64,000 bases of DNA from Izhakiella australiensis (GCF_002006995.1 NZ_MRUL01000014.1:1-64000); one strand, 5' to 3'. Counted from the stretch's first letter, positions 1-8,266 are shown. A program made the numbers and translations. The notes: generated by a model from the letters alone, not told the origin.

Positions 1-62
1 TCGCGGAATTCAGGCGAATGCTGCTTACGGGGGTTCTTACTGGTTGATACGGATTTTGTCAT
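1..62 (-). CDS. IS3-family transposase OrfA, N-terminal fragment (runs off window)
   Basis: Only the first 20 codons are present, starting at ATG 60-62 and leaving the window at base 1. The visible peptide MTKSVSTSKNPRKQHSPEFR is basic and matches the usual start of OrfA (helix-turn-helix, HTH_Tnp_1 type) in enteric IS3 elements of the IS51 group, which continue with a helix-turn-helix for binding the element ends. OrfA is normally joined to OrfB, the DDE integrase, by -1 frameshifting; that part lies outside the window. Confidence 0.75.
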   Translation of the reverse strand, partial: MTKSVSTSKNPRKQHSPEFR

Positions 63-127
63 GTGAGCTACCTCTGGTTGAGAGTTTACTCACTTAGTCG
101 CGTGTCCACTAATGGTGGGTAAGATCA
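1..127 (-). mobile_element. Left end of an IS3-family insertion sequence, cut by the window edge
   Basis: Read on the minus strand, the element begins at base 127 with TGATCTTACCCACC, a TG-starting terminus as in IS3-family elements, followed by about 65 bases of leader and then the first codons of a transposase OrfA. The leader and terminus resemble, from memory, the IS51/IS1400-type group of enteric IS3 elements. Only one end is visible, so neither the element length nor the target duplication can be determined. It marks the left boundary of the accessory fimbrial region. Confidence 0.75.
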
Positions 128-296
128 GTTTGCCAGCCTTGCCCTGTCATAGGTCAACGGCTTCTGTTGTTAACGTAAAAATATGACCGCTGACGATGAT
201 AGCGCCGTTACTGCAAAGACGGGATGGTTTGGCGGGTAAATAGGTTACTGCTGTCAGTAACGGGCAAAAATTATAATCTATGCTGGTGAGATTGCG

Positions 297-341
297 TAAA
301 AAAACAGCCCGCCGTAACGGTACATAATTACGATGGGCTGT
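297..341 (-). terminator. Rho-independent terminator at the end of the fimbrial operon
   Basis: On the minus strand a 14-bp stem (ACAGCCCATCGTAA pairing with TTACGGCGGGCTGT, one mismatch and one G-U pair) has a 10-base loop and is followed by a run of T (298-303 read as A on plus). It lies about 270 bases after the pilin stop codon and is the first strong terminator downstream of the chaperone-usher operon. Confidence 0.8.
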
Positions 342-433
342 GCTTTACAAAGTCGAACTCCGCCAGTATCTCCCCAACGTCCCCTTTAACGCCGCTTAAC
401 ATGAATCACCCAAATTTACAGGGTTAATCCACA

Positions 434-465
434 CCCGGATGAGCCTGAAAACTATCTCATCCGGG
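434..465. repeat. Perfect 10-bp inverted repeat downstream of the pilin gene
   Basis: CCCGGATGAG (434-443) and CTCATCCGGG (456-465) form a perfect stem with a 12-base loop. There is no T run on either side, so it is more likely an mRNA 3' stabilising hairpin or a cruciform than an intrinsic terminator. Confidence 0.6.
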
Positions 466-610
466 CTGTCTGTCAGGGCGTATCCCTACGGGCCAATAGA
501 CCAGACTGAATGCCGTTATTTCGTTCCGGGCTGGCTAGCAAATGCAATACCAGCCTGCTCGATATATTACGGCGCCAGAGAACAGGAGCACTGGCTTTCA
601 GACCGAGGTC

Positions 611-1123
611 TTACGGTGTTTTGGTGAACAACTCAAGAGTCATATTCCAGGTACCCGGTTCGACGACTGCGCCATCGAGCATGGTTAATTCAAATGTTTT
701 TTCCGCACCAGCAGCAAGTTCGGCGTTTGATTTATAGGCTGACTCCTCGCCATTCCATGTGCCTCCCAATGCTGTGCCAGGTGCAGGAAACCTAGCAACT
801 TTGCTATTGTCTGCATCGTTATACCAACGGATTGTCCCATCGCTTGCCAGAGACGCGCCGGCTCCCCGGATGTAATAAGTACCGGCAGTGGCCGTTCCGT
901 TTTTGATAATAATGGTTGGTTTGTGATTAAGGATATCATCATTAGTGTACACGTTGCCCGAACCCAGGGTGCCTTCCGCATCCACGCCTTTCCGGATACT
1001 CCAGTCAGCGCCGGCGTTCAGGACAATACTCGTGGTAGCCGTGCCGTGAGAAGTCAGTGCCGCCATGCTCTGGGCGCTAATGGTGGCTAATACCGTAGCC
1101 AGAATCAGTTTATTCATACGCAT
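611..1123 (-). CDS. Fimbrial pilin subunit of an FGL chaperone-usher system (Saf/Afa-like)
   Basis: 170-residue exported subunit, probably the major pilin or fibrillar adhesin. Residues 1-21 are a signal peptide ending QSMA-A. The rest is a small, beta-rich domain without cysteines, with an N-terminal stretch (SHGTATTSIVLNA) that could serve as the donor strand, and a C-terminal beta-strand region (GTWNMTLELF) typical of pilins that are secreted by donor-strand exchange. The start at 1123 was chosen over the longer frame (1279) because AAGGGA lies 8 bases upstream and the signal peptide follows at once. It is the last gene of the operon chaperone-usher-AfaD-like-pilin. The exact pilin subfamily is not certain. 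Confidence 0.75.
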   Translation of the reverse strand: MRMNKLILATVLATISAQSMAALTSHGTATTSIVLNAGADWSIRKGVDAEGTLGSGNVYTNDDILNHKPTIIIKNGTATAGTYYIRGAGASLASDGTIRWYNDADNSKVARFPAPGTALGGTWNGEESAYKSNAELAAGAEKTFELTMLDGAVVEPGTWNMTLELFTKTP

Positions 1124-1311
1124 TATTTCATTCCCTTTGTTATCAGTTAATGTTTTTACCGTTGTTTGGCCAGCTCGGGCAGGCATTGCTGCTACCGTGA
1201 ACCAGCCGCCTATCATTGCCCCGAAACCGGGGCTTTTCCTGCAGAGCGCCGTCTTACGGCACCCTGCAAAAATCGTCATGACTTTCTTTTCGCACTGTCT
1301 GTTCCGGGCGT

Positions 1312-1761
1312 TTAAGGTACGATGGCCACCGCGTTAGCCGTAATCACGTACTCATCTGGCGCCGTCTCCTGGTTACCATCTACCACGATATTTACGCTCA
1401 CCTGCTCATCTGTCGTCTGCCGTGTGAGCCCGCTCTGGCCGTCGTTAGCGTTCGCTGTCCAGCCCTCTCCGGTCAGCCTGATCTTCAGGTTATTCCTGGC
1501 GTCGTTTTTTCCGGTCAGCACATACCTGTCTGCCGCCGTAGCGCTTTTCTCCGCCTCAAGCCATACCTGGAACTCCGTATGCGGTTCCCGATACGTGACC
1601 CGGATACTGCCGATAAGACCGCCGTCGCGCAGGCGGTTATCCTGCGGTGAACGCATCGTTAAGCTCACCTCTGGGTCTGCGGCGCGCGCGTGGGGGGTGA
1701 GCAGTGCTGCGGCCAGCATGGTGGCCGTCAGCAGCAGCTGCTGAATTGTCATGTTTGTCAT
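1312..1761 (-). CDS. AfaD/SafD-like tip invasin subunit
   Basis: 149 residues with a signal peptide (about 1-27, ending AAALLTPHARA). The mature part matches the layout of AfaD/DraD of Dr-type adhesins: LRDGG..G.I, REPHTEFQVW, a YV..GK segment, GEGW, a QV strand and DGNQETAPDEY near the C-terminus. AfaD-type subunits sit at the fibre tip and promote invasion or adhesion. The usual AfaD disulfide cysteines are absent here. The start codon overlaps the usher stop by four bases (ATGA), indicating translational coupling. In Salmonella saf and E. coli afa the tip gene also follows the usher. Confidence 0.8.
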   Translation of the reverse strand: MTNMTIQQLLLTATMLAAALLTPHARAADPEVSLTMRSPQDNRLRDGGLIGSIRVTYREPHTEFQVWLEAEKSATAADRYVLTGKNDARNNLKIRLTGEGWTANANDGQSGLTRQTTDEQVSVNIVVDGNQETAPDEYVITANAVAIVP

Positions 1762-4376
1762 TTTGTTTCACCTTGTTCTGTCGCCGCCGCCGGGCGCTCT
1801 GCGTTAACGCTGGCATTTACGCTGCAGTCGGCCCGTAGGCTGTATACACCGGCCAGGCCTTTTTCCGCCGGCAGCTGGTAATCCGCCCGACAGCGGCTGT
1901 CGTCGCCCCAGACGGCCAGCAGGCTGCCTTTCTGCGGCAGACCGCTGAGATAAACCTCGCCGTTATCGCCAACAATGCCCGCACCGCTGCGGCTGCGCGC
2001 TTCGCCATCCAACGTCACCAGCGCGCCGTAGGGCACCGGCTGGCCGTTCGCCCGGGTCAGGGTAATCAGCGCCCGGCCACCGGTGCGGGTGACGAAGGTG
2101 GCGGGTATCACCGCCCCGGCCGTTGGCACCACCCGGCTGTCGGTTTGCGGTATCTCCGCATCCGGCGGCAGCGTGGTCGGGTCTAACGTCACCGTGTTCT
2201 CCTGGTACGGACTCAGGTAACCCAGCGTGGTATAGCCGCGCCAGTCGGTTCTTACCCCCGGCCAGCCGCCGGCCGAAACGCCCGCCGCGCCCGGTGCCTC
2301 TATCAGAGCAAGAGTCTGCCCCTGCGGCTGACCGGCGGTAACGCCGTGGCGATGAATGACCATCCCGCCGGCTACTCCGGCGTTCATCTGCCGGCTGCTC
2401 CGGCTGTAGCCGTAGCCGCCCTTCAGCTCGCCATAGGTGCCATGCCAGGTCAGATTCAGCAGGCTGCTGCTGCGGTCAGCGTAGCGGCTGCCCGGCGTCA
2501 TGCGTTCACGAACGTCCCAGTTCAGCCGGCGATCCAGCGCGTCGCCGTTCAGCCCCAGTTCGTGCTGGGTATCGCGACCGCTGCCGCTCAGCGTCTGCCA
2601 GCTGGCGCGGGTGTTTCCGCCCAGCCAGCGGTCCAGCGGCAGGCTGAGCCACAGGCTGATCTCCTGCTCATTTTTACTCTCGCGCTGGCCGCTGGAGGCC
2701 GCTGTCTGGCGCTGGCGCTGCGTCAGATTGAGTGACCATGACGCGCTCCGGTAACCACTCCCCCAGGAAGCGGTCAGCTCGTCGCGGTGTTGCGACCGCT
2801 GCCAGTAGTTTTCCCGGCTGCCGCTCAGGCTGATATAGCCCAGCGCGCCGAGTGACTGGCTGAGCGCCAGGGTGGTGCGGGATCTTCGCTGGTCGCGGTC
2901 GCCCTCCTGATAGCGGAAATCGCTCGCCTTACCGCGATAGCTGTCCAGCACCTCAGACAGGCTTTTGAACCCCGATGAAGCATACTGGTAGCTGGCCAGC
3001 GAAAAACCGGTACCGGTGGCTTCAAACGTTTTGCTGTAGCGCAGCCGCCAGCTCTGCCCGCGATGGGTATCCTGCCCCCGCGTCTGCCCCTGCGACTGAA
3101 TGCCATCGACGGAAATCGCGCCCGCATAGCCCAGAGAGGCGCCCAGCCCCAGCGTGGCGGCCTGATAATTCTCCGCTCCCTGCAGGCCGCCGTAAGCCGT
3201 CAGCCCCCAGGGCAAGCCGTACATGACGGTTGCCTGCGCCACGCCGGACTCTTTTGTGCCGGCATCTGCCGGCCGGTAACGCCCGGCCATCAGTCCGTAT
3301 TTCAGGTAGCCTTCACGCAGCGCAATCGCCGGGGTGGTGGCCGGCACGGTGAATAGCTGCGCGCTGCCGTCAGTCTCAGTCACCCGGACCTGCAGGTCGC
3401 CGCCGCTGCCGGACAGCGGTAGATCGGTCAGGGCAAAGGCTCCCGGCGCCACGGTGGTGGTATAAATGATGTAACCGTTTTGCCGGACCTCAATCCGCGC
3501 CTGGCTACGAGCGATGCCGCGTACCACCGGCGCAAATTCACGCTGGTTAAAAGGCACCATCAGATCATCTGAAGCCAGCATCACGCCACGAAACGGCACG
3601 CTGTCAAAAACCTCTGACGAGGTGTAGCGGTCACCCAGCGTCAGCCGGCTTTTCTGCTGATACAGGCCGCGTTCGGCGTAGGTCCAGGCGGTTTGCCATT
3701 TTCCCTCTGCCCGCCCCTGCTTTTGCCAGGTTGTCAGATTACGCAGCCGCCACGGCCCGAGGTTCACCCCCGGCTCAAGCTGCGCATACAGCGCTTCGCT
3801 GGCCGCGCTGCCGTATCCGCGAGATTCAGAACGAGCGGCATTGGCGCGGTAGTTGAGCAAAAATGCCGGAATACCGTCGTCCCACAGCTCCTGAGGCGCA
3901 ATCCCCTGCAGCTTAGGACGCAGCGCTACCTGGGGAATACTGAGCAGCAGCCGCTGGCTGTTAAACGCGAAGATCTCCTTCGCCTGCGGGATGGCGGACA
4001 GCCGGGCGCACTGCGCCGCATCGCTGCCAACCTCTCCTGCATCAGCAGGGAAAAGCTGCGGGTAAGCCTCCACCCTGACGCCATAGCGCGTCAACTGCGC
4101 CCGGGTCAGGCAGGTCTTCAGCTCCGGCCTGCCGTCCGCGTCCTTTGCCTGGTGAAACACCATCTCTCTGTTATCCACCCGCTCGCCGTTGAGCAGAATG
4201 TCAACCAGATAGATACCCGGCAGCTGGCCGCCCTGCTCAAATATGGCAATATCGGCGCTACGCCCGCCGCCGTTGAGCATCGACGGGTCAAAGCTCCAGC
4301 TATCGGCGTGTGCTGCGGGAGCATGCAGGCCAGCGCAGGCCAGCGCCAGCAATGAATATTTGAACGTAGTACGCAT
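1758..4376 (-). CDS. Outer-membrane fimbrial usher (FimD/AfaC/SafC family)
   Basis: 872 residues, normal length for the family. Residues 1-24 are a signal peptide; the mature N-terminus (SWSFDPSMLNGGG.SADIAIFEQGGQLPGIYLVDI) is the periplasmic N-terminal domain that recruits chaperone-subunit complexes. The middle is a beta-barrel with the plug region (RGIARSQARIEVRQNGYIIY) and the C-terminus carries the two periplasmic domains with a GRALITL..ANGQPVPYGA segment. Two cysteines close to the C-terminus (CRADYQL and RADCSV) are the conserved usher pair. It lies between chaperone and tip-protein genes and should form the assembly pore in the outer membrane. Confidence 0.95.
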   Translation of the reverse strand: MRTTFKYSLLALACAGLHAPAAHADSWSFDPSMLNGGGRSADIAIFEQGGQLPGIYLVDILLNGERVDNREMVFHQAKDADGRPELKTCLTRAQLTRYGVRVEAYPQLFPADAGEVGSDAAQCARLSAIPQAKEIFAFNSQRLLLSIPQVALRPKLQGIAPQELWDDGIPAFLLNYRANAARSESRGYGSAASEALYAQLEPGVNLGPWRLRNLTTWQKQGRAEGKWQTAWTYAERGLYQQKSRLTLGDRYTSSEVFDSVPFRGVMLASDDLMVPFNQREFAPVVRGIARSQARIEVRQNGYIIYTTTVAPGAFALTDLPLSGSGGDLQVRVTETDGSAQLFTVPATTPAIALREGYLKYGLMAGRYRPADAGTKESGVAQATVMYGLPWGLTAYGGLQGAENYQAATLGLGASLGYAGAISVDGIQSQGQTRGQDTHRGQSWRLRYSKTFEATGTGFSLASYQYASSGFKSLSEVLDSYRGKASDFRYQEGDRDQRRSRTTLALSQSLGALGYISLSGSRENYWQRSQHRDELTASWGSGYRSASWSLNLTQRQRQTAASSGQRESKNEQEISLWLSLPLDRWLGGNTRASWQTLSGSGRDTQHELGLNGDALDRRLNWDVRERMTPGSRYADRSSSLLNLTWHGTYGELKGGYGYSRSSRQMNAGVAGGMVIHRHGVTAGQPQGQTLALIEAPGAAGVSAGGWPGVRTDWRGYTTLGYLSPYQENTVTLDPTTLPPDAEIPQTDSRVVPTAGAVIPATFVTRTGGRALITLTRANGQPVPYGALVTLDGEARSRSGAGIVGDNGEVYLSGLPQKGSLLAVWGDDSRCRADYQLPAEKGLAGVYSLRADCSVNASVNAERPAAATEQGETK

Positions 4377-4588
4377 ATCAGAACCCGGTAAACCTTAAAA
4401 AAAGGGAACGCCCCGCCGATGCCAGAAAATAAACGGCATGCCTGTTGACCAAAGCGAATATATAAGATGCCGTGCAATTTATATTATTTAGATAATTACT
4501 TACCGAATTACCATGACGCTATTTCAGATATCACGGTCTATTATCCGCCACGGAATATCGTTTATTTCACCGCAATAATAAAAACGAC

Positions 4589-5347
4589 TTATTTAATGTT
4601 GCTCTGATAGGGCCCGCTTTCCCCACCGTAATCATTAACCACTTTCCATTCCACCCGGGCGCCGGTGGTACCGGCGGGCAGGCTGAATTCATGTGCGGAA
4701 AAGGGCGCGACGTAGCTGATATCTTTTACCGCCACGCCGCTTACCTTGAGCGAGGAAATATTCATATAAAACGGCGAGTCGTTAACGGCCCGTAACCGGC
4801 CGCCGCTGCGCTCAAAGCGCAGCTTTGCCATCATCTCGTCGGGATGCCCCTTAACCGCCGCCGGCCGTACCAGCAGCTTGATGCAGTTGTTAATTGAGAG
4901 CTGCACGTTCAGCGACACTTTATCTTTCGCGTCAGTCTTGTTCGCGTTGTCTTTGGCCCATGCATCGCCGGCTTTAGGCGGTATCCCCTTCACGCACAGC
5001 CAGTGCAAGGTCTCACGGTCAGCGGCAAAGCTACCACCGGTGCGAACAATGCGCAGGCGGCTTGACTGTTGGCCGTCCAGGCGCATCAGCGGCGGGGTGA
5101 CCACAAACGGCGCCTTGCTTTTCATATCCTCGTTCAGCAGCTCCGACTGCACCAGCATCGGGTAGTCCTGCGGATTAATAACGGTCAGCGTCGTGGCGCT
5201 GGTTGCCGGGTCAAAAATAATGCGGCTGGCTCCCAACCTGACGGAGAATGACTGGGTCGCGCTATCCATGCTGGCAAAAGCCGTCGCGGGAGGCAGAGTT
5301 ATAAACGCGGATAGCAAAGCAACGTTAAAGAATTTATTTATGTTCAT
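4589..5347 (-). CDS. Periplasmic pilus chaperone, FGL class (Caf1M/AfaB/SafB family)
   Basis: 252 residues with a signal peptide (about 1-26). It binds unfolded pilus subunits in the periplasm and hands them to the usher. The FGL class is indicated by a long F1-G1 loop and two cysteines at about residues 118 and 155 (LCVKGIPPK and NNCIKLLVRP), which form the disulfide typical of Caf1M-like chaperones; FGS chaperones such as FimC lack both. FGL chaperones serve thin fibres of one or two subunit types, which fits the two subunits seen here. First structural gene of the operon, 210 bases before the usher. Confidence 0.93.
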   Translation of the reverse strand: MNINKFFNVALLSAFITLPPATAFASMDSATQSFSVRLGASRIIFDPATSATTLTVINPQDYPMLVQSELLNEDMKSKAPFVVTPPLMRLDGQQSSRLRIVRTGGSFAADRETLHWLCVKGIPPKAGDAWAKDNANKTDAKDKVSLNVQLSINNCIKLLVRPAAVKGHPDEMMAKLRFERSGGRLRAVNDSPFYMNISSLKVSGVAVKDISYVAPFSAHEFSLPAGTTGARVEWKVVNDYGGESGPYQSNIK

Positions 5348-5361
5348 ACAAATACATTAAC

Positions 5362-5376
5362 AACAGAGACTCTGTT
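5362..5376. promoter_or_regulatory. 15-bp palindrome just upstream of the chaperone gene
   Basis: AACAGAG-A-CTCTGTT is a perfect palindrome with 7-bp arms, 15 to 29 bases before the chaperone start codon. Its right part, GAGACTCTGT, recurs at 6918-6927 upstream of the winged-helix regulator gene. It could be an operator for one of the two regulators in this region. This is an inference from symmetry and position only. Confidence 0.4.
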
Positions 5377-5451
5377 ATTTCCTGAAAATATAATGGGCCA
5401 GTTGATAATTGACTTATCAATATTTATTTATGTTATTTCCAAACTCTTCGC

Positions 5452-5984
5452 TCAGCAAAAATTACTAATAATATCTGCCGCACGCACCGCCGTCGCCATA
5501 TTCTCATATGGCGAAATACTGAGTTTTGTCAGCGCCCGGTCTTTTATCGAGTACACGGTCTTTTGCGAAATATTGAGCGCGGTCGCAATATGACTAAAAT
5601 TAAAACCTGCTGACAGCAGGCTGATAACCCGGCGTTCATCTTGCGACAGACTGCCTGCGCTTTTAATTACCGGCACGCACCCTTTAAGAGCAACAATAAG
5701 GTCCAGTAAAAAGACAAAAGACAGCGGCGGTATAAATGTAATACCGCTTTTACAACTTAACGGCTCATAAATTCCGCTTGATAGCTGGGTAAGCACCAGA
5801 ACATCGCAACTGCTATTTTCCAGCAGAGCATAAAGTTTTTTTTTAAAAGTTCAGTACAGGCCAACTTAACAATAAATACATCGCCATGGCGAACTAAAGC
5901 GCCGCGTTCTGAATAGTGGCTGAAGCCACAGGCTCTTAGCCCTTCCCGGTAAAAAACATCGTCACTGATGACATATTTGCCCAT
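5452..5984 (-). pseudogene. LuxR/GerE-type regulator interrupted by a frameshift at an A9 run
   Basis: Two overlapping frames together encode one protein of about 177 residues. The first (5984 to about 5836) starts MGKYVISDDVFYREGLRACG; the second (about 5840 to 5452) contains LSQDERRVISLLSAG, NFSHIATALNISQKTVYSIK and LTKLSI, the four-helix LuxR_C/GerE DNA-binding domain that ends many fimbrial and capsule regulators. The break lies in nine consecutive A (T on plus, 5836-5844). One more A, or -1 slippage there, restores the frame. It may be a pseudogene, phase-variable, expressed by slippage, or a sequencing error. It is on the fimbrial operon strand, 104 bases upstream of the chaperone gene, so probably regulates it. 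Confidence 0.7.
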
Positions 5985-7072
5985 TTTAATCCCTCACTTC
6001 CCGCACTCAGAATAATTAGTGACGGCGGACAATACCCCTGCAATTCATAGATGTATTTATAACATTCGGAAATTAAACTTAACAAGATATCAATAAGAAA
6101 AATAAGGAAAATAAGAAATCTTGTAAGAGAGTAGGTTTATAAAACCAGGAATATTCCCACCACTAACGAATAGCATTAGCTTTAATGCTATTCAGAACCA
6201 TTGAGGCAATACTCTGCCGCTTTTGCACGTAGCCTAACTCCTTATTACTCAATAAAATATTTAAGTTCTCAACAACTCCTCATTTAGCAATGAGAATGTT
6301 CCACAGGATTTTTTATAGCCGAAAATTCTTAATTCCTTTCCAGCATAAGACCTGAAAATACGTTTATGCCGGCCGGCCACGATGGCTTTGACTGCGGATT
6401 ACTAAAAATTTTTCTCCGGGTTTGATATTGCAACGCTACTGCTGATACCGATCTCCCTTAGCGCTATATTGGTTAATTCGACGTAGTTGATACGCCAGTC
6501 ATCAAACAATAGTCTCCAGCCTGACGGCTCGAAAATGCAAAACGAGTCCATATCCATACCCGATGCCGATAATTAAACCGGCAAGAAATTTTTTTGATAA
6601 CTACCCACTATCAGACTGATAGGCGATAGCTTTTATCAGGATATTCCGTCACCCAGTGATAATAACTCCCGTTAATATATTTCTTAATAAAAATGGGAAA
6701 ATACCGGGATACACAAACTACATCAAATTAGTTAAAAATAACCCCAGCAAAATAAGTCATTAAATTTCAATTGGTTACATCAAAATTAAAGCTGTAGTAA
6801 TTAAATTAATGAGGGTACATTTCAGCTATTTAACTTTGGTTTACGTTACATTTTGTAAAATTTTTAGAAATAAATACCACTTTTCCACTTACAATTAGAA
6901 AAATCACACTAACCATGGAGACTCTGTAGAAAATAAGACTTTATGGCGGACACAAAATTTTTATTCCGATTGCCAGCTAAATTTTGCTAGCTAAAAGCAT
7001 TACTTGAGGAAGTCAGGTAGGTGAAAATCCTTTAGCACCTTGTATCGTTCATTAATTTAACCGGGCCATATA
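5985..7072. other. 1.1-kb AT-rich intergenic region between two regulators
   Basis: No ORF with plausible coding character. The DNA is clearly more AT-rich than the flanking metabolic genes, which is typical of horizontally acquired fimbrial promoters silenced by H-NS. It contains a perfect 11-bp inverted repeat at 6168-6193 and a GAGACTCTGT motif at 6918-6927 shared with the chaperone promoter. It should hold the promoters of the LuxR-type gene (minus) and of the winged-helix gene (plus). Confidence 0.6.
6168..6193. repeat. Perfect 11-bp inverted repeat in the fimbrial regulatory region
   Basis: GAATAGCATTA (6168-6178) and TAATGCTATTC (6183-6193) are exact reverse complements with a GCTT loop. 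There is no T run, so an operator, cruciform or attenuator-like hairpin in the leader of the minus-strand regulator is more likely than a terminator. Confidence 0.6.
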
Positions 7073-7537
7073 ATGTTGTTATCTAAAGATTATTTCTGCA
7101 TTGAGGACGATGTGATTCGTCTGGATGTCAACAATAACTTAATTTTCTTTAAGCATCTGAAGACTGACATTCAGCTTTCGACCCTCCAATGCCGTTTTTT
7201 GTTTTATCTTAAAAATGGAGTAACACGAAAAAACGATCTAATTGAAAAAATCTGGGTCGATAAGCATCGCTATATCAATGATAATAATTATCATCAGCTG
7301 ATACATCAGTGCAGAAAACTGATGGCGCATAACAACATACCGCCTGACATTATCAGGACCGTTCACCGGCATGGCATTATCCTGGATTTATCAGTGCTTT
7401 CACGAGAGGCAACCGGGCAAACCTTAAGAAGCGCGTTGCTCCCCGGCGCGCCTGATAGCCAGGAAAAGCGCAGCAAAGAAGAGGCAATGAAAATTTATTC
7501 GTACTTTCTCGATTATATATTGTCTTTACAAAAATAA
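7073..7537 (+). CDS. Small winged-helix transcriptional regulator (OmpR/ToxR-type DNA-binding domain)
   Basis: 154 residues. Residues about 10-110 resemble the winged-helix domain found in OmpR/PhoB C-termini and in CadC/ToxR N-termini: a beta hairpin (IRLDVNNNLIFF), LSTLQCRFLFYLKNG, a segment like R.ELI..VW (KNDLIEKIWVD), and the recognition-helix and wing region NNYHQLIHQCRKLM...IRTVHRHGIIL. There is no receiver domain and no membrane segment, so it is a stand-alone DNA-binding protein. Its position at the end of an AT-rich regulatory region divergent from the LuxR-type gene suggests a role in fimbrial control. AT-rich codon use differs from the metabolic genes downstream, suggesting acquisition together with the fimbriae. 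Confidence 0.7.
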   Translation: MLLSKDYFCIEDDVIRLDVNNNLIFFKHLKTDIQLSTLQCRFLFYLKNGVTRKNDLIEKIWVDKHRYINDNNYHQLIHQCRKLMAHNNIPPDIIRTVHRHGIILDLSVLSREATGQTLRSALLPGAPDSQEKRSKEEAMKIYSYFLDYILSLQK

Positions 7538-7816
7538 ATTTCACAATGATATAACATGCTGGTTAATTCCCAGCGCTTCAGGCATAAGTTTAATGTCTAT
7601 GTCTGACCCTTTATAACTAAAAAAGCATGACAGATTTACTTTTAAAAACTACATACAGCGTCTTTATCCGATCTGAGAATATTGAAAAATAGTCTGGCTG
7701 GGCAGTATTAAGCGCTTCCCCGCCCACCGGACTTATGCTGGCTTATCTGCCAGGTGATTTTTTGCCACGCCATCGCCGCTGGTGGCGCGCACGTCGATAA
7801 CATTCAGCGCCACGTT

Positions 7817-8197
7817 TCAAGCTATTTCTTCTGCCCGACGCCGATCATAATCGCACTGCGCCTCTTCCAGCTCAGGCCCACGCACCAGCGCCCAGTGATA
7901 GAGCGCTTCAAACGGCTGGCGCAGCGAATGACCGAGTTCGGTAATACGGTACTCAACGCCAACCGGGGTTGTCGGCAGCACCTCACGCAATATTAAACCG
8001 TTTCGCTCCAGCCGCTTTAATGCATCGGCAAGCGCTTTGTGGGTGATACCGTCCAGCCGACGGCGGATTTCGTTAAAGCGCGCGGGCTGGGTGCAGAGCA
8101 CGGTCAGGATTAATACTGACCATTTATTGGTAATGTTTTCCAGCACCATCCTGGTTTTTCCTATATCTTTCAAATTATTAGGCTGCATATTCGCCAT
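7817..8197 (-). CDS. HxlR-family winged-helix regulator
   Basis: 126 residues from ATG at 8197 (GGAG 11 bases upstream); an upstream TTG at 8230 is possible but adds only 11 residues. HxlR/MarR-like pattern: NKWSVLILTVLCTQPARFNEIRRRL, then GITHKALADALKRLERNGLI and the wing VGVEYRITELGHSL. Many HxlR proteins sense electrophiles through an N-terminal cysteine; here the region before NKW has none, and the only early cysteine is in VLCTQP. Divergent from the SDR gene with a 100-base gap, the usual arrangement of an HxlR regulator and its target reductase. Confidence 0.9.
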   Translation of the reverse strand: MANMQPNNLKDIGKTRMVLENITNKWSVLILTVLCTQPARFNEIRRRLDGITHKALADALKRLERNGLILREVLPTTPVGVEYRITELGHSLRQPFEALYHWALVRGPELEEAQCDYDRRRAEEIA

Positions 8198-8204
8198 AGC
8201 GATA

Positions 8205-8266
8205 TATTCTCCGATATCTGATATAAACAAAGTGCGTAATTGATATTAAATATAAAATTTATATCA
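8205..8266. promoter_or_regulatory. Operator region between the HxlR regulator and the SDR gene
   Basis: TGATAT (8241-8246) and ATATCA (8261-8266) are the outer arms of an imperfect 26-bp palindrome, and more GATAT/ATATC copies lie at about 8209-8223 in front of the hxlR-type gene. HxlR regulators bind AT-rich dyads in shared divergent promoters. Assigning this dyad to the neighbouring regulator is inference. Confidence 0.4.

Larger units (their letters stand above)
128..610. other. Intergenic stretch between the IS end and the pilin gene
   Basis: No convincing gene. Visible features are a short inverted repeat at 244-261 (GTTACTG, 4-base gap, CAGTAAC), a minus-strand intrinsic terminator at 297-341 and a perfect 10-bp inverted repeat at 434-465. 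A 24-codon minus-strand ORF (328-402) has a weak ribosome site and ends inside the terminator hairpin; I do not call it. The stretch may be debris from IS activity. Confidence 0.5.

Noticed and set aside
328-402. 24-codon minus-strand ORF MLSGVKGDVGEILAEFDFVK... before the left terminator
   Set aside because: Too short, weak ribosome site, ends within the terminator hairpin; no recognisable family.
3693-4355. 220-residue plus-strand ORF opposite the usher gene
   Set aside because: Lies wholly over the usher's N-terminal coding region; composition is arginine/proline/leucine-rich as expected of an antisense frame.
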